Shown: positions 28,428-37,239 of the stretch, one piece after another
Position numbering within the stretch: the first letter of the stretch is position 1
How the letters are laid out: every line of letters begins with the position of its first letter
Source of the DNA: Pseudomonas sp. LRP2-20
Lineage (GTDB): Bacteria > Pseudomonadota > Gammaproteobacteria > Pseudomonadales > Pseudomonadaceae
NCBI RefSeq assembly: GCF_024349685.1
Contig: NZ_AP025944.1
Location: 3,106,001 to 3,170,000 of the forward strand
Direction: 5' to 3'
DNA: 64,000 nucleotides
Position numbers and translations under genes: made by a program
The notes under the pieces: model-generated
Seen by the model: the letters and a program-made list of their open reading frames with translations, nothing else
Database searches by the model: none
What the model was told of the DNA's origin: nothing

Positions 28428-28496
28428 GGCAGGTTCCTGGGCAAACTGAAGGCCGGCTTAAATGGGATCACTTTGCAGTATTGCAAGGGCATGCGC

Positions 28497-29552
28497 TCAG
28501 CGCTCGCTCCACGAGGCCAACGGCAATGGCGGTTGCTGGTCGAGTATGCGCCGCCAGATCAATGCCAGGTCACCGTTGCTGAACATCGCGCCGACCCCGG
28601 AACCGGCCCAACGGCTTGGCGTATCGGCCACCCACTGCCCCTGGCTGTCGCGATGGCCCATGTTGAAACGGAAGGTGTAGTTACCGGGGATGCCCATGCG
28701 CAGGTCGGTGACCACCAGTTGATCGCCGACCACGTCATAGCGCAGCCAGCCCCCGGTAAACCAGCGCAGGCGTTCGAGCAAAGGCGCACCGTGCAGGGCA
28801 TTGCCTGCCTCCAGGTTCAGAGGCAGACGCTGCATTTCCGGTGGTTTGCGGTCAAACGTGCTGCTGATGCCTTCGTAGTAGAAACCCTCCGGGGTCTTGG
28901 CCAGTACCCGCCAGACCAGGCTATTGAACGCGATGGGCACGGCGCGCAGCTCGCTTGCCTGGATGCCTTGCTGCTCGAGCGCCAGCTGAAAACGCTGCTC
29001 GGCGGCGATGCGCCCGGCCAACCCCAAGCCCAGGTAGGCCGTGCTGAATACCAGAGCCAGGCTCAACACCCGCACAGCCCTGCCCTTCAGCCCTTTGAAG
29101 CCGGCATATAGAACCGCCAGCAACAGCGGCAAGGTATAGACGGGATCGATGATGAACACCGCCGCCCAGCTCAGCGGGGTGAACGGCAGCGGCCAGAACA
29201 GCTGGGTGCCGTAAACCGTGAATGCATCGAGGATGGGGTGGGTCACCAGCACCAGCCAGAACGCCAGGAACAGCCGGGGCAGCGTGTAGCCCTTGTCGGG
29301 CCATCGCCTTCGGGCGAGCCGGTTGACCAGCCACGCCAGCAGCAAGGCCAGCCCGGTGAGGACGAAGATCGAATGGGAGAAGCCGCGATGATAGGTCATC
29401 TGCGACACCGGGTCGGCGTAGCGGATGACCACGTCGAGGTCCGGCACGGTGCCCAGTGCCGCGCCGTAGATGAGCGAGCGGCGGCCCTGGATGCGGCCGA
29501 GCACCGCACCTTGCAGCGCAGCACCGAGCACGGCTTGGGTGATGGAGTCCAA
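28497..29552 (-). CDS. YdjM/DUF457-type membrane-bound metal-dependent hydrolase
   Basis: This 351-residue protein has four to five N-terminal membrane helices and the family's metal-binding style motifs: MDSITQAVLGAALQGA at the start, PDLDVVIRY near 38, HRGFSHSIF near 57 and HPILDAF near 107. A soluble C-terminal region follows. Relatives such as E. coli YdjM are SOS-linked and called putative hydrolases, but their reaction is unknown. It is a single gene flanked by genes of unrelated function. Confidence 0.85.
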   Translation of the reverse strand: MDSITQAVLGAALQGAVLGRIQGRRSLIYGAALGTVPDLDVVIRYADPVSQMTYHRGFSHSIFVLTGLALLLAWLVNRLARRRWPDKGYTLPRLFLAFWLVLVTHPILDAFTVYGTQLFWPLPFTPLSWAAVFIIDPVYTLPLLLAVLYAGFKGLKGRAVRVLSLALVFSTAYLGLGLAGRIAAEQRFQLALEQQGIQASELRAVPIAFNSLVWRVLAKTPEGFYYEGISSTFDRKPPEMQRLPLNLEAGNALHGAPLLERLRWFTGGWLRYDVVGDQLVVTDLRMGIPGNYTFRFNMGHRDSQGQWVADTPSRWAGSGVGAMFSNGDLALIWRRILDQQPPLPLASWSER

Positions 29553-29646
29553 AGTCAGGCTTCCTCAATGGCAATCGAGGAAACCTAACCCCTGATACCT
29601 GGGTGGCGCAATCGCTGCTGTGTGACAACAAATGGCCGGTTATGCC

Positions 29647-30897
29647 TCAGAACAGCTGCCAGGTGTACACCAGGGTCAGCCGATTCTCATCGATGTCACT
29701 GCGGTAGTTCGACCGCGCCATCGCATTGCGGACCCTGATGCCCAGTCCCTTGAGCATCCCGCTCTGTACGGCATAGCCGATGTCCAGATCGCGCTCGCGG
29801 TCCTTGCCTTCGTATCCCCGGCCCGTGTCGACATTGTTGCCGGTGATGTAGCGCACCGTGGTGGTCAATCCAGGGATCCCCATCGCGGCAAAGTTGTAGT
29901 CGTAACGCACCTGGTACGAGCGCTCGTCGGTGTAGGCGAACTCATAGGTCGGCACTTCGTTGCCCAGCGGCGAGACATTGGCGAACACCCGGGGAAACGG
30001 GCTGTCGCCGTAGATACCCTGGTAGCCAACGTGGAAACTGTGGCCGCCATGCCGGGCGGTGAACATCGAGAAGAACGCCTGGTTGTCGATCTTGCCCAGC
30101 AACGCATCGCCATCCTCATGTGCAGTGAAGTAGCCAAGGTTGGCGCTCAGCACCCAATCCCCCAACGGCTTGCTGTGCTTCAGGCCGAGGAAACCTTGGT
30201 GGTAGATATCCTCAAGCTGCCCGTACCAGAGGCTGACGCTGCTCTGGTTGGCATTGAACGCATAGTCACCGCCCGCGTAGTTGAAGGCATCGCTTTCGGC
30301 CTGGCGCTGGGGCACATGGCCGAGCATGGCGTTCATCTTGCCGTCGCCGCCCTCGTTGCGCAGGTGCGTGCTGGTCAGGTGCCCGGCCTGCACGGTCAGC
30401 CCGTCGATTTCCGCCGAGCTGATGCTGGTGCCCTGGTAGGTCGGCGGCAACAGGCGGATATCGCTGAAGGTCAGCACTGGCAGGTTCGGCTGCAGTTCGC
30501 CCACGCGCAGCTCGGTCTTCGACAGCCTGGCCTTGAGAGCGGGCGCGATGCGGCTGTACTCGTCGGCTGCGCGGCCATCGCCGTGCACTGGCAGCAGGCC
30601 GGTGTTGACCCGGTCGGGGCTGCTGTCGAGCTTGATGCCGAGCAGGCCCAGGGCATCGACGCCAAAGCCGACCGGGCCCGGCGTGTAGCCGGATTTGAAG
30701 TCGAGGATGAAGCCTTGGGCCCACTCCTCGGCCTTGGACTGCCGGTTGGCCCCGACGATGTCGGAGAAATCACGGCTGAAGTAGTAATTGCGGGCGCTGA
30801 GGCTGGCTTTGGCATCCGCGAAGAAGCCACCTTCGGCGGCGAGCAAGGTGGGGCTGAGCAAGGTCAGCCCGATGGCGACACAAGGGGTGTGGTTCAT
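29647..30897 (-). CDS. benF: OprD family porin, BenF-type
   Basis: This 416-residue outer-membrane protein has a signal peptide ending at LLAAEGG and the OprD-family start (FFADAKASLSARNYYFSRDF). It ends in TLVYTWQLF with the C-terminal Phe needed for barrel insertion. OprD-family channels take up small carboxylates, and this gene is the last of the ben/cat block, 54 bp after benE, so it is assigned as the benzoate porin BenF. The substrate is inferred from position. Confidence 0.9.
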   Translation of the reverse strand: MNHTPCVAIGLTLLSPTLLAAEGGFFADAKASLSARNYYFSRDFSDIVGANRQSKAEEWAQGFILDFKSGYTPGPVGFGVDALGLLGIKLDSSPDRVNTGLLPVHGDGRAADEYSRIAPALKARLSKTELRVGELQPNLPVLTFSDIRLLPPTYQGTSISSAEIDGLTVQAGHLTSTHLRNEGGDGKMNAMLGHVPQRQAESDAFNYAGGDYAFNANQSSVSLWYGQLEDIYHQGFLGLKHSKPLGDWVLSANLGYFTAHEDGDALLGKIDNQAFFSMFTARHGGHSFHVGYQGIYGDSPFPRVFANVSPLGNEVPTYEFAYTDERSYQVRYDYNFAAMGIPGLTTTVRYITGNNVDTGRGYEGKDRERDLDIGYAVQSGMLKGLGIRVRNAMARSNYRSDIDENRLTLVYTWQLF

Positions 30898-30951
30898 TCC
30901 GAAGCTCTCTTGATCTTGTTGTTATGGATAAAGCGCGGGGAACACGGATAT

Positions 30952-32151
30952 TCAGGGGTTGCGGCGCAGCACCTGCTGGGGTTGCGGGCGGCGCAGGCGC
31001 AGCAGTGCATGGGCCAGCAGGCCGAACAGCAGCCCCCAGAACGCCGCCGACAGGCCAAGGAAGGACACCCCCGAAGCGGTGACCATGAAAGTGAACAGCC
31101 CGGCATCACGTTCGCTGGGTTCGGCCAGGCTGCGCGCCAGGGCCTCACTGATGGCGCCGTACAAGGCAAGGCCGGCCAGTGCCGCGATCAATGCCGCCGG
31201 GAACGCGGCAAACAGCGACATCAAGGTGGCCCCGGCAATGCCCAGCAGCAGGTACAACGCGCTGCCAGCGACGGCCGCGACATAGCGCCGGCGCGGGTTC
31301 TCATGGGCTTCATGGCCGGTGCACAGGCTGGCGGTGACGGCCGCGAGGTTCAGCCCATGGCAACCGAACGGCGCAAGCAGCGAACCGGCCAGCGCACTGG
31401 CGCTGATCAGCGGGCTGGCCGGGGTGTCGTAACCGGCGTTGCGCAGCACTGCCATACCCGGCATGAACTGCCCGGTCAGCGCCACCAGCACCATCGGCAA
31501 TGCCAGGCTGAAGGTTGCCGCCAGGCTGAACTGCGGGGTGATCCACTGTGGCGAAGCCAGCTCCAGCACCAGCGCCTCGCTGCGCAAGGCACCGCTGGCC
31601 AGGGTCACCACCGCGCCTGCGCACAGTACCGCGGCCACGGCGTAGCGTGGTTGCAGCCTGCGCATCAGCACGTAGGTGGTGAACATGGCCAAGACCAGCA
31701 CGGGCTGCGCCGGGAGTGCCCGGAAAACCTCGGTACCGAAGCTGAACAGAATGCCAGCCTGCATGCCGGCGGCGATGGAGCCTGGCAAACGCGCGATGAT
31801 ACGGTCAAAGGCCCCGCTGATGCCGATCAGCAGCAGGACCAGGTTGGCGACCAGATACGCACCCACGGCCTGCTCCAGGCCGAGTTGGGGCAACGCGGTG
31901 ACCAGCAATGCCGACCCAGGTATCGACCAGGCGATGACCACCGGTACCCGGTAATGCAGGCTGAGCAAGGCGCCGAGCACGGCACTGCCCATGGAAACAG
32001 CCCAGACCCAGGACGACAGCATGCCGTGGGACAGGCCGGCAGCTTCGGCGGCGTGGAAGATGATCACCAGCGGGCCGGCGTAGGAGATCAGGGTCGCGAT
32101 GCAGCCGGCGACCAGGGCTGACAGGGAGCAGTCCTTGATCAGGGTTTTCAT
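30952..32151 (-). CDS. benE: Benzoate/H+ symporter BenE
   Basis: This 399-residue inner-membrane protein of the BenE family has about 12 hydrophobic segments. It carries family blocks such as WSIPGSALLVTALP, GQFMPGMAVLRNAGYDTP and PFGCHGLNLAAVTAS. It imports benzoate with protons. It lies between catA and benF and gives the cluster a second benzoate transporter beside BenK. The gap to catA holds a REP doublet. Confidence 0.94.
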   Translation of the reverse strand: MKTLIKDCSLSALVAGCIATLISYAGPLVIIFHAAEAAGLSHGMLSSWVWAVSMGSAVLGALLSLHYRVPVVIAWSIPGSALLVTALPQLGLEQAVGAYLVANLVLLLIGISGAFDRIIARLPGSIAAGMQAGILFSFGTEVFRALPAQPVLVLAMFTTYVLMRRLQPRYAVAAVLCAGAVVTLASGALRSEALVLELASPQWITPQFSLAATFSLALPMVLVALTGQFMPGMAVLRNAGYDTPASPLISASALAGSLLAPFGCHGLNLAAVTASLCTGHEAHENPRRRYVAAVAGSALYLLLGIAGATLMSLFAAFPAALIAALAGLALYGAISEALARSLAEPSERDAGLFTFMVTASGVSFLGLSAAFWGLLFGLLAHALLRLRRPQPQQVLRRNP

Positions 32152-32207
32152 GTGATTTCTCGCAAGGCATCGGCCGGCCTTGGTGGCTGGCTCTTGTTCT
32201 GTGTTGC

Positions 32208-32296
32208 CTTCTTCGCGGGTAAACCCGCTCCCACAGGATCACCACAGGTCCGAAATTGACGCGAGCCCTGTGGGAGCGGGCTTGCCCCGCGAAGAA
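32208..32296. repeat. REP doublet between catA and benE
   Basis: TTCGCGGGTAAACCCGCTCC at the left faces GGAGCGGGCTTGCCCCGCGAA at the right around a short AT-richer spacer. It fills most of the 159-bp catA-benE gap inside the operon and could stabilise or partly terminate the upstream mRNA. Confidence 0.82.
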
Positions 32297-32310
32297 ACCA
32301 GCGCGGTGTA

Positions 32311-33225
32311 TCAGGCCTCCTGCAGTGCTCGCGGCCGCCCGCTGCGCTGCTCATCGGCATTGGCCTTGGCCTTCTGCAACTGGAAGTCGAACTTCAACTC
32401 GGCATGGCGGCCATCAGCCCCTTCATGGAACACCACTTCACCCACCAGCCCGTCACGGGTGGCATAGGCAAAGTCATCCCACAGGTACTTGTCCCCCGCC
32501 AGGTTGATCTGCGTGGTCAGGTGGCGGTGCCCCGGTGCCGAGATGAAGAAGTGCACGTGGGCCGGGCGCTGACCATGGCGGCCGAGCAGGTCCAGGCATT
32601 CCTGGGTCGGGCCCTGGGGATCGCAGCCATAGCCTGACGGCACGATGGATCGCGCGCGGTAGCGGCCGTCGGCATCGGTGACGATGCGTCGGCGCAGGTT
32701 GTACTCGGACTGGCTTTGATCGAAGAACGAGTAAGTGCCACGCGTGTTGGCATGCCACAGGTCAACGATGGCGCCGGCCAGCGGCTGCCCCTGTGGGTCG
32801 AGCACCTGGCCCTCGAGGAACATGACGGTAGCCACGCCGTCCTCGCTGCCGTCGTCCATGCGCACTTCACCGTGGGCGAGCGGCGCGCCCGCCACGTACA
32901 GCGGGCCTTCGATGGTGCGCGGGGTGCCGCCGGTCAAACCGACTTCGGCATCCTTGGCATCCTGCAGCAGGTCGAGGAAATGCTCGATGCCCAGGCCCGC
33001 CACCAGCAGCCCGGCTTCACCGCGCCCGCCGAGACGGTTCAGGTAGTCAACGGCATGCCAGAATTCGTCTTCGCTGACCTCCAGGTCTTCGATCAGGCGC
33101 GCGGTGTCTTGCAGCACACGCTGGATGATGCGCTTCAGGCGCGGGCTGCCTTGGTCATTGCCAAAGCCGGCGGCTTCTTCGAAGAACTTCTGGATATCGG
33201 CAGTATGGGAAATCTTCACGGTCAT
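32311..33225 (-). CDS. catA: Catechol 1,2-dioxygenase
   Basis: This 304-residue intradiol dioxygenase opens catechol to cis,cis-muconate. The four Fe(III) ligands are in place: Tyr165 in TYSFFD, Tyr199 in SGYGCDP, and His223 and His225 in AHVHFF. An N-terminal helical dimerisation region precedes the catalytic beta sandwich, as in the P. putida enzyme. It follows catC with a 39-bp gap and precedes benE, so it is expressed as part of the ben/cat block. Confidence 0.97.
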   Translation of the reverse strand: MTVKISHTADIQKFFEEAAGFGNDQGSPRLKRIIQRVLQDTARLIEDLEVSEDEFWHAVDYLNRLGGRGEAGLLVAGLGIEHFLDLLQDAKDAEVGLTGGTPRTIEGPLYVAGAPLAHGEVRMDDGSEDGVATVMFLEGQVLDPQGQPLAGAIVDLWHANTRGTYSFFDQSQSEYNLRRRIVTDADGRYRARSIVPSGYGCDPQGPTQECLDLLGRHGQRPAHVHFFISAPGHRHLTTQINLAGDKYLWDDFAYATRDGLVGEVVFHEGADGRHAELKFDFQLQKAKANADEQRSGRPRALQEA

Positions 33226-33264
33226 GATGGTTACCTCATCTTGTTCTTGTGCAAAAGGCTGGGG

Positions 33265-33555
33265 TCAGCGGTCATCGCTGTGGATCGACGACGGGTGGCG
33301 GCACAGGCCGTCGACCTCGATGTCCATGTACGGGAACAGCGGCAGCTGCATCAGCGTGTCGTGCAGCGCCTCGACGCTGGGCACGTCGAACACGCTGTAG
33401 TTGGCGTAGTGCCCGGCAATGCGCCACAGGTGGCGCCAGGTGCCCTCGCGCTGCAGGCGCTGGGCCAGTTCCTTCTCGTCGGCCTTCAGTTGCGCGGCCT
33501 TGGCCGGGTCCATGTCGACCGGCAGTTTCACGGTCATCTTCACGTGGAACAGCAT
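33265..33555 (-). CDS. catC: Muconolactone delta-isomerase
   Basis: This 96-residue protein, starting MLFHVKMTVKLPVDMD, has the exact length and sequence style of CatC, the decameric isomerase that turns muconolactone into 3-oxoadipate enol-lactone. The frame extends 10 codons upstream, but the ATG at 33555 has AGGAGAAAGCAGC before it and gives the family N-terminus. It lies between catB and catA. Confidence 0.96.
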   Translation of the reverse strand: MLFHVKMTVKLPVDMDPAKAAQLKADEKELAQRLQREGTWRHLWRIAGHYANYSVFDVPSVEALHDTLMQLPLFPYMDIEVDGLCRHPSSIHSDDR

Positions 33556-33601
33556 GCTGCTTTCTCCTGTCTTGCAAATGTCCAAAGGCTTGCGCGCCCC
33601 T

Positions 33602-33736
33602 CTGTAGGAGCGGCTTCAGCCGCGAACACGGGCGAAGCCCGTGCCATCCCTGTGGGAGCGGGCTTGCCCGCGAACACGGGCGCAGCCCGTGCCATCTACC
33701 GAGTTGCCTATTTCGCGGGCAAGCCCGCTCCCACAG
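33602..33736. repeat. REP cluster between catB and catC
   Basis: Three REP-like units occur in the 195-bp catB-catC gap: GGAGCGGCTTCAGCCGCGAA, then GGAGCGGGCTTGCCCGCGAA, then the reverse TTCGCGGGCAAGCCCGCTCC. The first two are each followed by ACGGGCG(A/C)AGCCCGTGCCAT, so that unit is tandemly repeated. The elements sit inside an operon. Confidence 0.85.
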
Positions 33737-33750
33737 GGGGGGTGTGTTTT

Positions 33751-34872
33751 TCAGCGGCGGGCAAAGCGCGTCAGGCGTTGTTCGTCAAGGGTCAGGCCCA
33801 GGCCCGGGGTGCGTGGCACGTGCAGCTGGAAGTCGCGGTACTGCGGCGGCTCGTTGACGATCTCTTCGGTCAGCAGCAGCGGCCCGAACAGTTCGGTGCC
33901 CCAGGTCAGCTGGCGCAGGGTGAGGAAGGCATGGGCCGAGGCCAGGGTGCCGATCGAGCCTTCGAGCATGGTCCCGCCGTACAGGGCGATGCCCGCCGCT
34001 TCGGCGATCTGCGCGGTGCGCAGCACGGCGCGCGGGCCGCCGTTCTTGGCGATCTTCAGGGCGAAGATGCTGGCAGCACCCTCGGCGGCCAGGCTGAAGG
34101 CGTCCTCGACGCTCTCGATGGATTCGTCGGCCATGATCGGCGCCGGGCTGCGTTGGTTCAGGCGCACCTGGCCGCCGCGGTTGATGCGCAAGATCGGCTG
34201 TTCGATCAGGTCGATGCCGTTGTCGCCGAGCACCTGGCAGGCGCGGATGGCTTGCGATTCGTCCCAGTACTGGTTGACGTCCACACGCACGCTGGCACGC
34301 TCGCCCAGCTCGCGCTTGATCGCCACCACGTGTTTCAGGTCCTGCTCCAGCGGGTTGGCGCCGATCTTAAGCTTGAATACCCGGTGCCTGCGGATGTCCA
34401 GCATGTGTTCGGCTTCGCCGATGTCGCGGGCGGTGTCGCCGCTGGCCAGGGTCCAGGCCACTTCCAGGCTGTCACGCACACGCCCGCCGAGCAGTTCGCT
34501 GACCGGCAGGCCGAGGCGCTTGCCTTGGGCGTCGAGCAAGGCGCTTTCGATGCCGGACTTGGCGAAGGTGTTGCCCTTGGCCAGCTTGTCGAGCTTGAGC
34601 ATGGCGGCGTTGATGTTGTCCGCTGGCAGGCCGATCAGCGCGGGTGCCAGGTACGCGTCGATGTTGGCCTTGATGCCCTCGGGGCTTTCGTAGCCGTAGG
34701 CCAGGCCGCCGATGGTGGTGGCCTCGCCGATGCCTTCGACGCCGTCGCTGCAGCGCAGACGCAGCACCACCAGGGTTTGCTGCTGCATGGTGTGCATCGC
34801 CAGCTTGTGCGGGCGGATGGTCGGCAGGTCGACAATGATTGCGTCCAGCCGTTCGATGGTCGGGCTTGTCAT
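33751..34872 (-). CDS. catB: cis,cis-Muconate cycloisomerase
   Basis: This 373-residue enolase-superfamily enzyme converts cis,cis-muconate to muconolactone. Catalytic Lys167 and Lys169 are in KLKIG, and the metal ligands Asp198 (VDVNQYW), Glu224 (IEQP) and Asp249 (ADES) are present. It starts only 30 bp after the benK stop codon, leaving no room for the CatR-controlled promoter that normally precedes catB, and no catR gene is nearby. Read-through from the ben genes is therefore expected. Confidence 0.97.
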   Translation of the reverse strand: MTSPTIERLDAIIVDLPTIRPHKLAMHTMQQQTLVVLRLRCSDGVEGIGEATTIGGLAYGYESPEGIKANIDAYLAPALIGLPADNINAAMLKLDKLAKGNTFAKSGIESALLDAQGKRLGLPVSELLGGRVRDSLEVAWTLASGDTARDIGEAEHMLDIRRHRVFKLKIGANPLEQDLKHVVAIKRELGERASVRVDVNQYWDESQAIRACQVLGDNGIDLIEQPILRINRGGQVRLNQRSPAPIMADESIESVEDAFSLAAEGAASIFALKIAKNGGPRAVLRTAQIAEAAGIALYGGTMLEGSIGTLASAHAFLTLRQLTWGTELFGPLLLTEEIVNEPPQYRDFQLHVPRTPGLGLTLDEQRLTRFARR

Positions 34873-34902
34873 GCAAAAGCTCCAGTTCAGTCAGTAGAGG
34901 TG

Positions 34903-36225
34903 TCAGGCCGTCGCCACTTGCGCCTGGCGCCGGCCGCTGGCCAGGTGCACGGCCATGGCCAGCGCGGCGATCGCGCCGGGGATGGCGAAGGCGATGAAAT
35001 TGAGTTGCAGCGGCAGGTTGATGCCCATCAGCGCACCGCCGAGCAGCGGGCCGACGATGGCGCCGTTACGGCCTATTCCTGAGGCCCAGCCAAGGCCGGT
35101 GGAACGCACCGACAGCCCGTAGAGCTGGGCAGCACCGGCATACAGCAGGATCTGCGTACCGATGGTGGTGGCCCCGGCGATGAAGATCAGCAGGTAGAGA
35201 ATGGGCATCGGGCTGTTGACGCCGAGCAGGCTGATCGACAGCGCCGCCGCGATGAAGAAGGCCACCTTGACCTTGACCAGGTTGTAGCGATCACCCAGCC
35301 AGCCGCCGAGAATTGCCCCGGCCATGCCGCCGAAGTTCAACGCCAGCAGGAACGACAGGCTCGACCCCAGGCTGTAGCCCGCGTTGGCCATCAGCTTTGG
35401 CAGCCATGAACTCAGGGCGTAGACCATCAGCAGGCAGCAGAAGAACGCCAGCCACAGGGCCAGGGTGCGGATCGCCAAGCCATTGCGGAACAATTCCAGC
35501 ACCGAGGTGCCGCCACCTTTGCGATCGGTTGCCTGCAGCAGGTCGTCCGCTTGCACATCGCAGCCTGGGTCCAGGCGCTTGAGCAACTTGCGGGCATCAC
35601 CGGTCCGTCCCTGTCGCACCAGAAAGCCAATGGACTCTGGCAGGTAGTAAAGGATGACCGGCAACAGCAGCAGCGGTACCGCCGCGGCAAAGAACATCGA
35701 TTCCCAGCCAAAACGCGGCAGCATGAAGATACCGACACCTGCCGAGAGCATGCCGCCCAGGGAATAGCCGCTGAACATGATCGCCACCAGCGTGCTGCGC
35801 AGGCGTTTGGGTGCGTATTCGTTCATCAGCGCCACGGCATTGGGCATCAGGCCGCCGCAGCCGAGACCGGCGATGAAGCGGTAGATGCCGAACTCACCGG
35901 GGCTGCTGGCAAAGCCGCTGAGGATGGTCGCCCCGGAGAACAAGGCGAAACAGATGGCGATCCCTTTCTTGCGCCCGATGCGGTCGGCCAGGCTGCCGAA
36001 CGCCAGGGCGCCGAACATCATGCCGAACAGCGCGTAGCTGCCCAGTGCGCCGGCCTGCAACGGGGTCAGGCCCCACTCTTTCATGATCACCGGCAGCACC
36101 ACGCCGTAGATGAACAGGTCGTAGCCGTCGAATATCAACAGCAGGCCGCACAGGGCCATGATCAGCCAGTGAAAGGACGTGAAGCGGGCGTTGTCGATGA
36201 TCGGGTGTACGTCAAGGGTTCGCAT
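34903..36225 (-). CDS. benK: Benzoate MFS transporter BenK
   Basis: This 440-residue major facilitator of the aromatic acid:H+ symporter family has 12 helices. It carries the DGYDLFIYGVVLP motif in helix 1 and the GSLADRIGRKKG loop between helices 2 and 3. It imports benzoate. The ATG at 36225 gives the family N-terminus MRTLDVHPIID; an upstream in-frame start would add a polar stretch without support. It lies between benD and catB. Confidence 0.95.
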   Translation of the reverse strand: MRTLDVHPIIDNARFTSFHWLIMALCGLLLIFDGYDLFIYGVVLPVIMKEWGLTPLQAGALGSYALFGMMFGALAFGSLADRIGRKKGIAICFALFSGATILSGFASSPGEFGIYRFIAGLGCGGLMPNAVALMNEYAPKRLRSTLVAIMFSGYSLGGMLSAGVGIFMLPRFGWESMFFAAAVPLLLLPVILYYLPESIGFLVRQGRTGDARKLLKRLDPGCDVQADDLLQATDRKGGGTSVLELFRNGLAIRTLALWLAFFCCLLMVYALSSWLPKLMANAGYSLGSSLSFLLALNFGGMAGAILGGWLGDRYNLVKVKVAFFIAAALSISLLGVNSPMPILYLLIFIAGATTIGTQILLYAGAAQLYGLSVRSTGLGWASGIGRNGAIVGPLLGGALMGINLPLQLNFIAFAIPGAIAALAMAVHLASGRRQAQVATA

Positions 36226-36291
36226 GGCATCTGTCTCTCTTGTTGTTGTTTTGGAGGAACGCTTTGCCTGGGGGCTTTGCATGGGGAGGGT

Positions 36292-37053
36292 TCAGCCGAG
36301 ATCACCGCCCCCCACCGGCAAGGTCACGCCGGTGATATAGGAGGCCTCGTCGGACGCCAGGAAGAGGATGGCGCCGACCTGCTCGTCGATGCTGCCGTAG
36401 CGGTGCATCAGGCTGCTCTGCAGGGTCTGGTCGACGATCTGCTGGTACCAGGCCTTGTCCTGCTCGCTCTGCTCGCTGTTGTTGCGCGGTACCCGGCGCG
36501 GTGGCGCCTCGGTGCCGCCGGGGGCGGTGGCGTTGACGCGGATGCCGCGGCCAGCGGTTTCGAAGGCCAGGCACGCGGTGAGTGCGTTGACCCCGCCCTT
36601 GGCCGCGCCGTAGGGCACGCGGTTGACGCCACGGGTGGCGATCGACGAGACGTTGACGATGGCGCCACTGCCGCGTTCGAGCATGTACGGCAGCGCGGCA
36701 TGGCAGCACCACAGGGTCGGGAACAGCGAGCGGCGCACTTCGGCCTCGATCTGCTCCACTTCATAGTGCTCGAAGGGCTTGGCCCAGATGGTGCCGCCGA
36801 CGTTGTTGACCAGGATGTCGAGGCGGCCGTAGGTTTCCACCGCCGTGGCCATGACCCGGGCGCAATCGGCATGCAGTTCGAGGTCGGCGGTGAGGGTCAG
36901 CATGCCCTCCCCGGCCAGCTCGTGGACCAGCTCGGAACGGTCCACCGCCACCACCTGCGCGCCTTCGGCCTTGAGCCGCCAACACACACCGCGGCCAATG
37001 CCTTGGGCGGCGCCGGTGACCAGGGCAACCTTGCCTTGGAATCTGTTGTTCAT
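36292..37053 (-). CDS. benD: Benzoate cis-diol (DHB) dehydrogenase
   Basis: This 253-residue short-chain dehydrogenase oxidises and decarboxylates the benzoate cis-diol to catechol with NAD+. It has the TGAAQGIGRG cofactor loop, the NNVGG block and the catalytic Ser and Tyr-x-x-x-Lys in NVSSIATRGVNRVPYGAAK. The ATG at 37053 gives MNNRFQGKVALVTG; upstream in-frame sequence is REP DNA read as protein. It follows benC across a 186-bp gap filled with a REP doublet. Confidence 0.96.
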   Translation of the reverse strand: MNNRFQGKVALVTGAAQGIGRGVCWRLKAEGAQVVAVDRSELVHELAGEGMLTLTADLELHADCARVMATAVETYGRLDILVNNVGGTIWAKPFEHYEVEQIEAEVRRSLFPTLWCCHAALPYMLERGSGAIVNVSSIATRGVNRVPYGAAKGGVNALTACLAFETAGRGIRVNATAPGGTEAPPRRVPRNNSEQSEQDKAWYQQIVDQTLQSSLMHRYGSIDEQVGAILFLASDEASYITGVTLPVGGGDLG

Positions 37054-37080
37054 AATCGATCTCCGCTTCTGCGCTTGGCC

Positions 37081-37170
37081 TTGTGGGAGCGGGTTTACCC
37101 GCGAATGCGGCCGACCGGACATCACGGCCGAACCTGCTGACCTCTTCGCGGGTAAACCCGCTGCCACAGG
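37081..37170. repeat. REP doublet between benC and benD
   Basis: GTGGGAGCGGGTTTACCCGCGAA at the left pairs with TTCGCGGGTAAACCCGCTGCCAC at the right, with a small GGCCG...CGGCC inner palindrome between. It lies in the longest internal gap of the benABCD genes. Confidence 0.85.
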
Positions 37171-37239
37171 GTGGGCATATGGCTTCGGAATAAAAGGAGG
37201 CCACCGTCACCCGCACGATGCCGGCAGCCCCGAGGAAAC

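Noticed and set aside
29632..32121. 829-codon open frame on the + strand across benF and benE
   Set aside because: It is antisense to two firmly identified genes and low-complexity in composition, so it is a shadow.
33602..33736. REP cluster as a CRISPR array
   Set aside because: Units are palindromic, in mixed orientation and without regular unique spacers or cas genes.
32716..35082. 788-codon open frame on the + strand across catA, catC and catB
   Set aside because: It reads opposite to well-matched catabolic enzymes and through REP DNA; no domain is visible.
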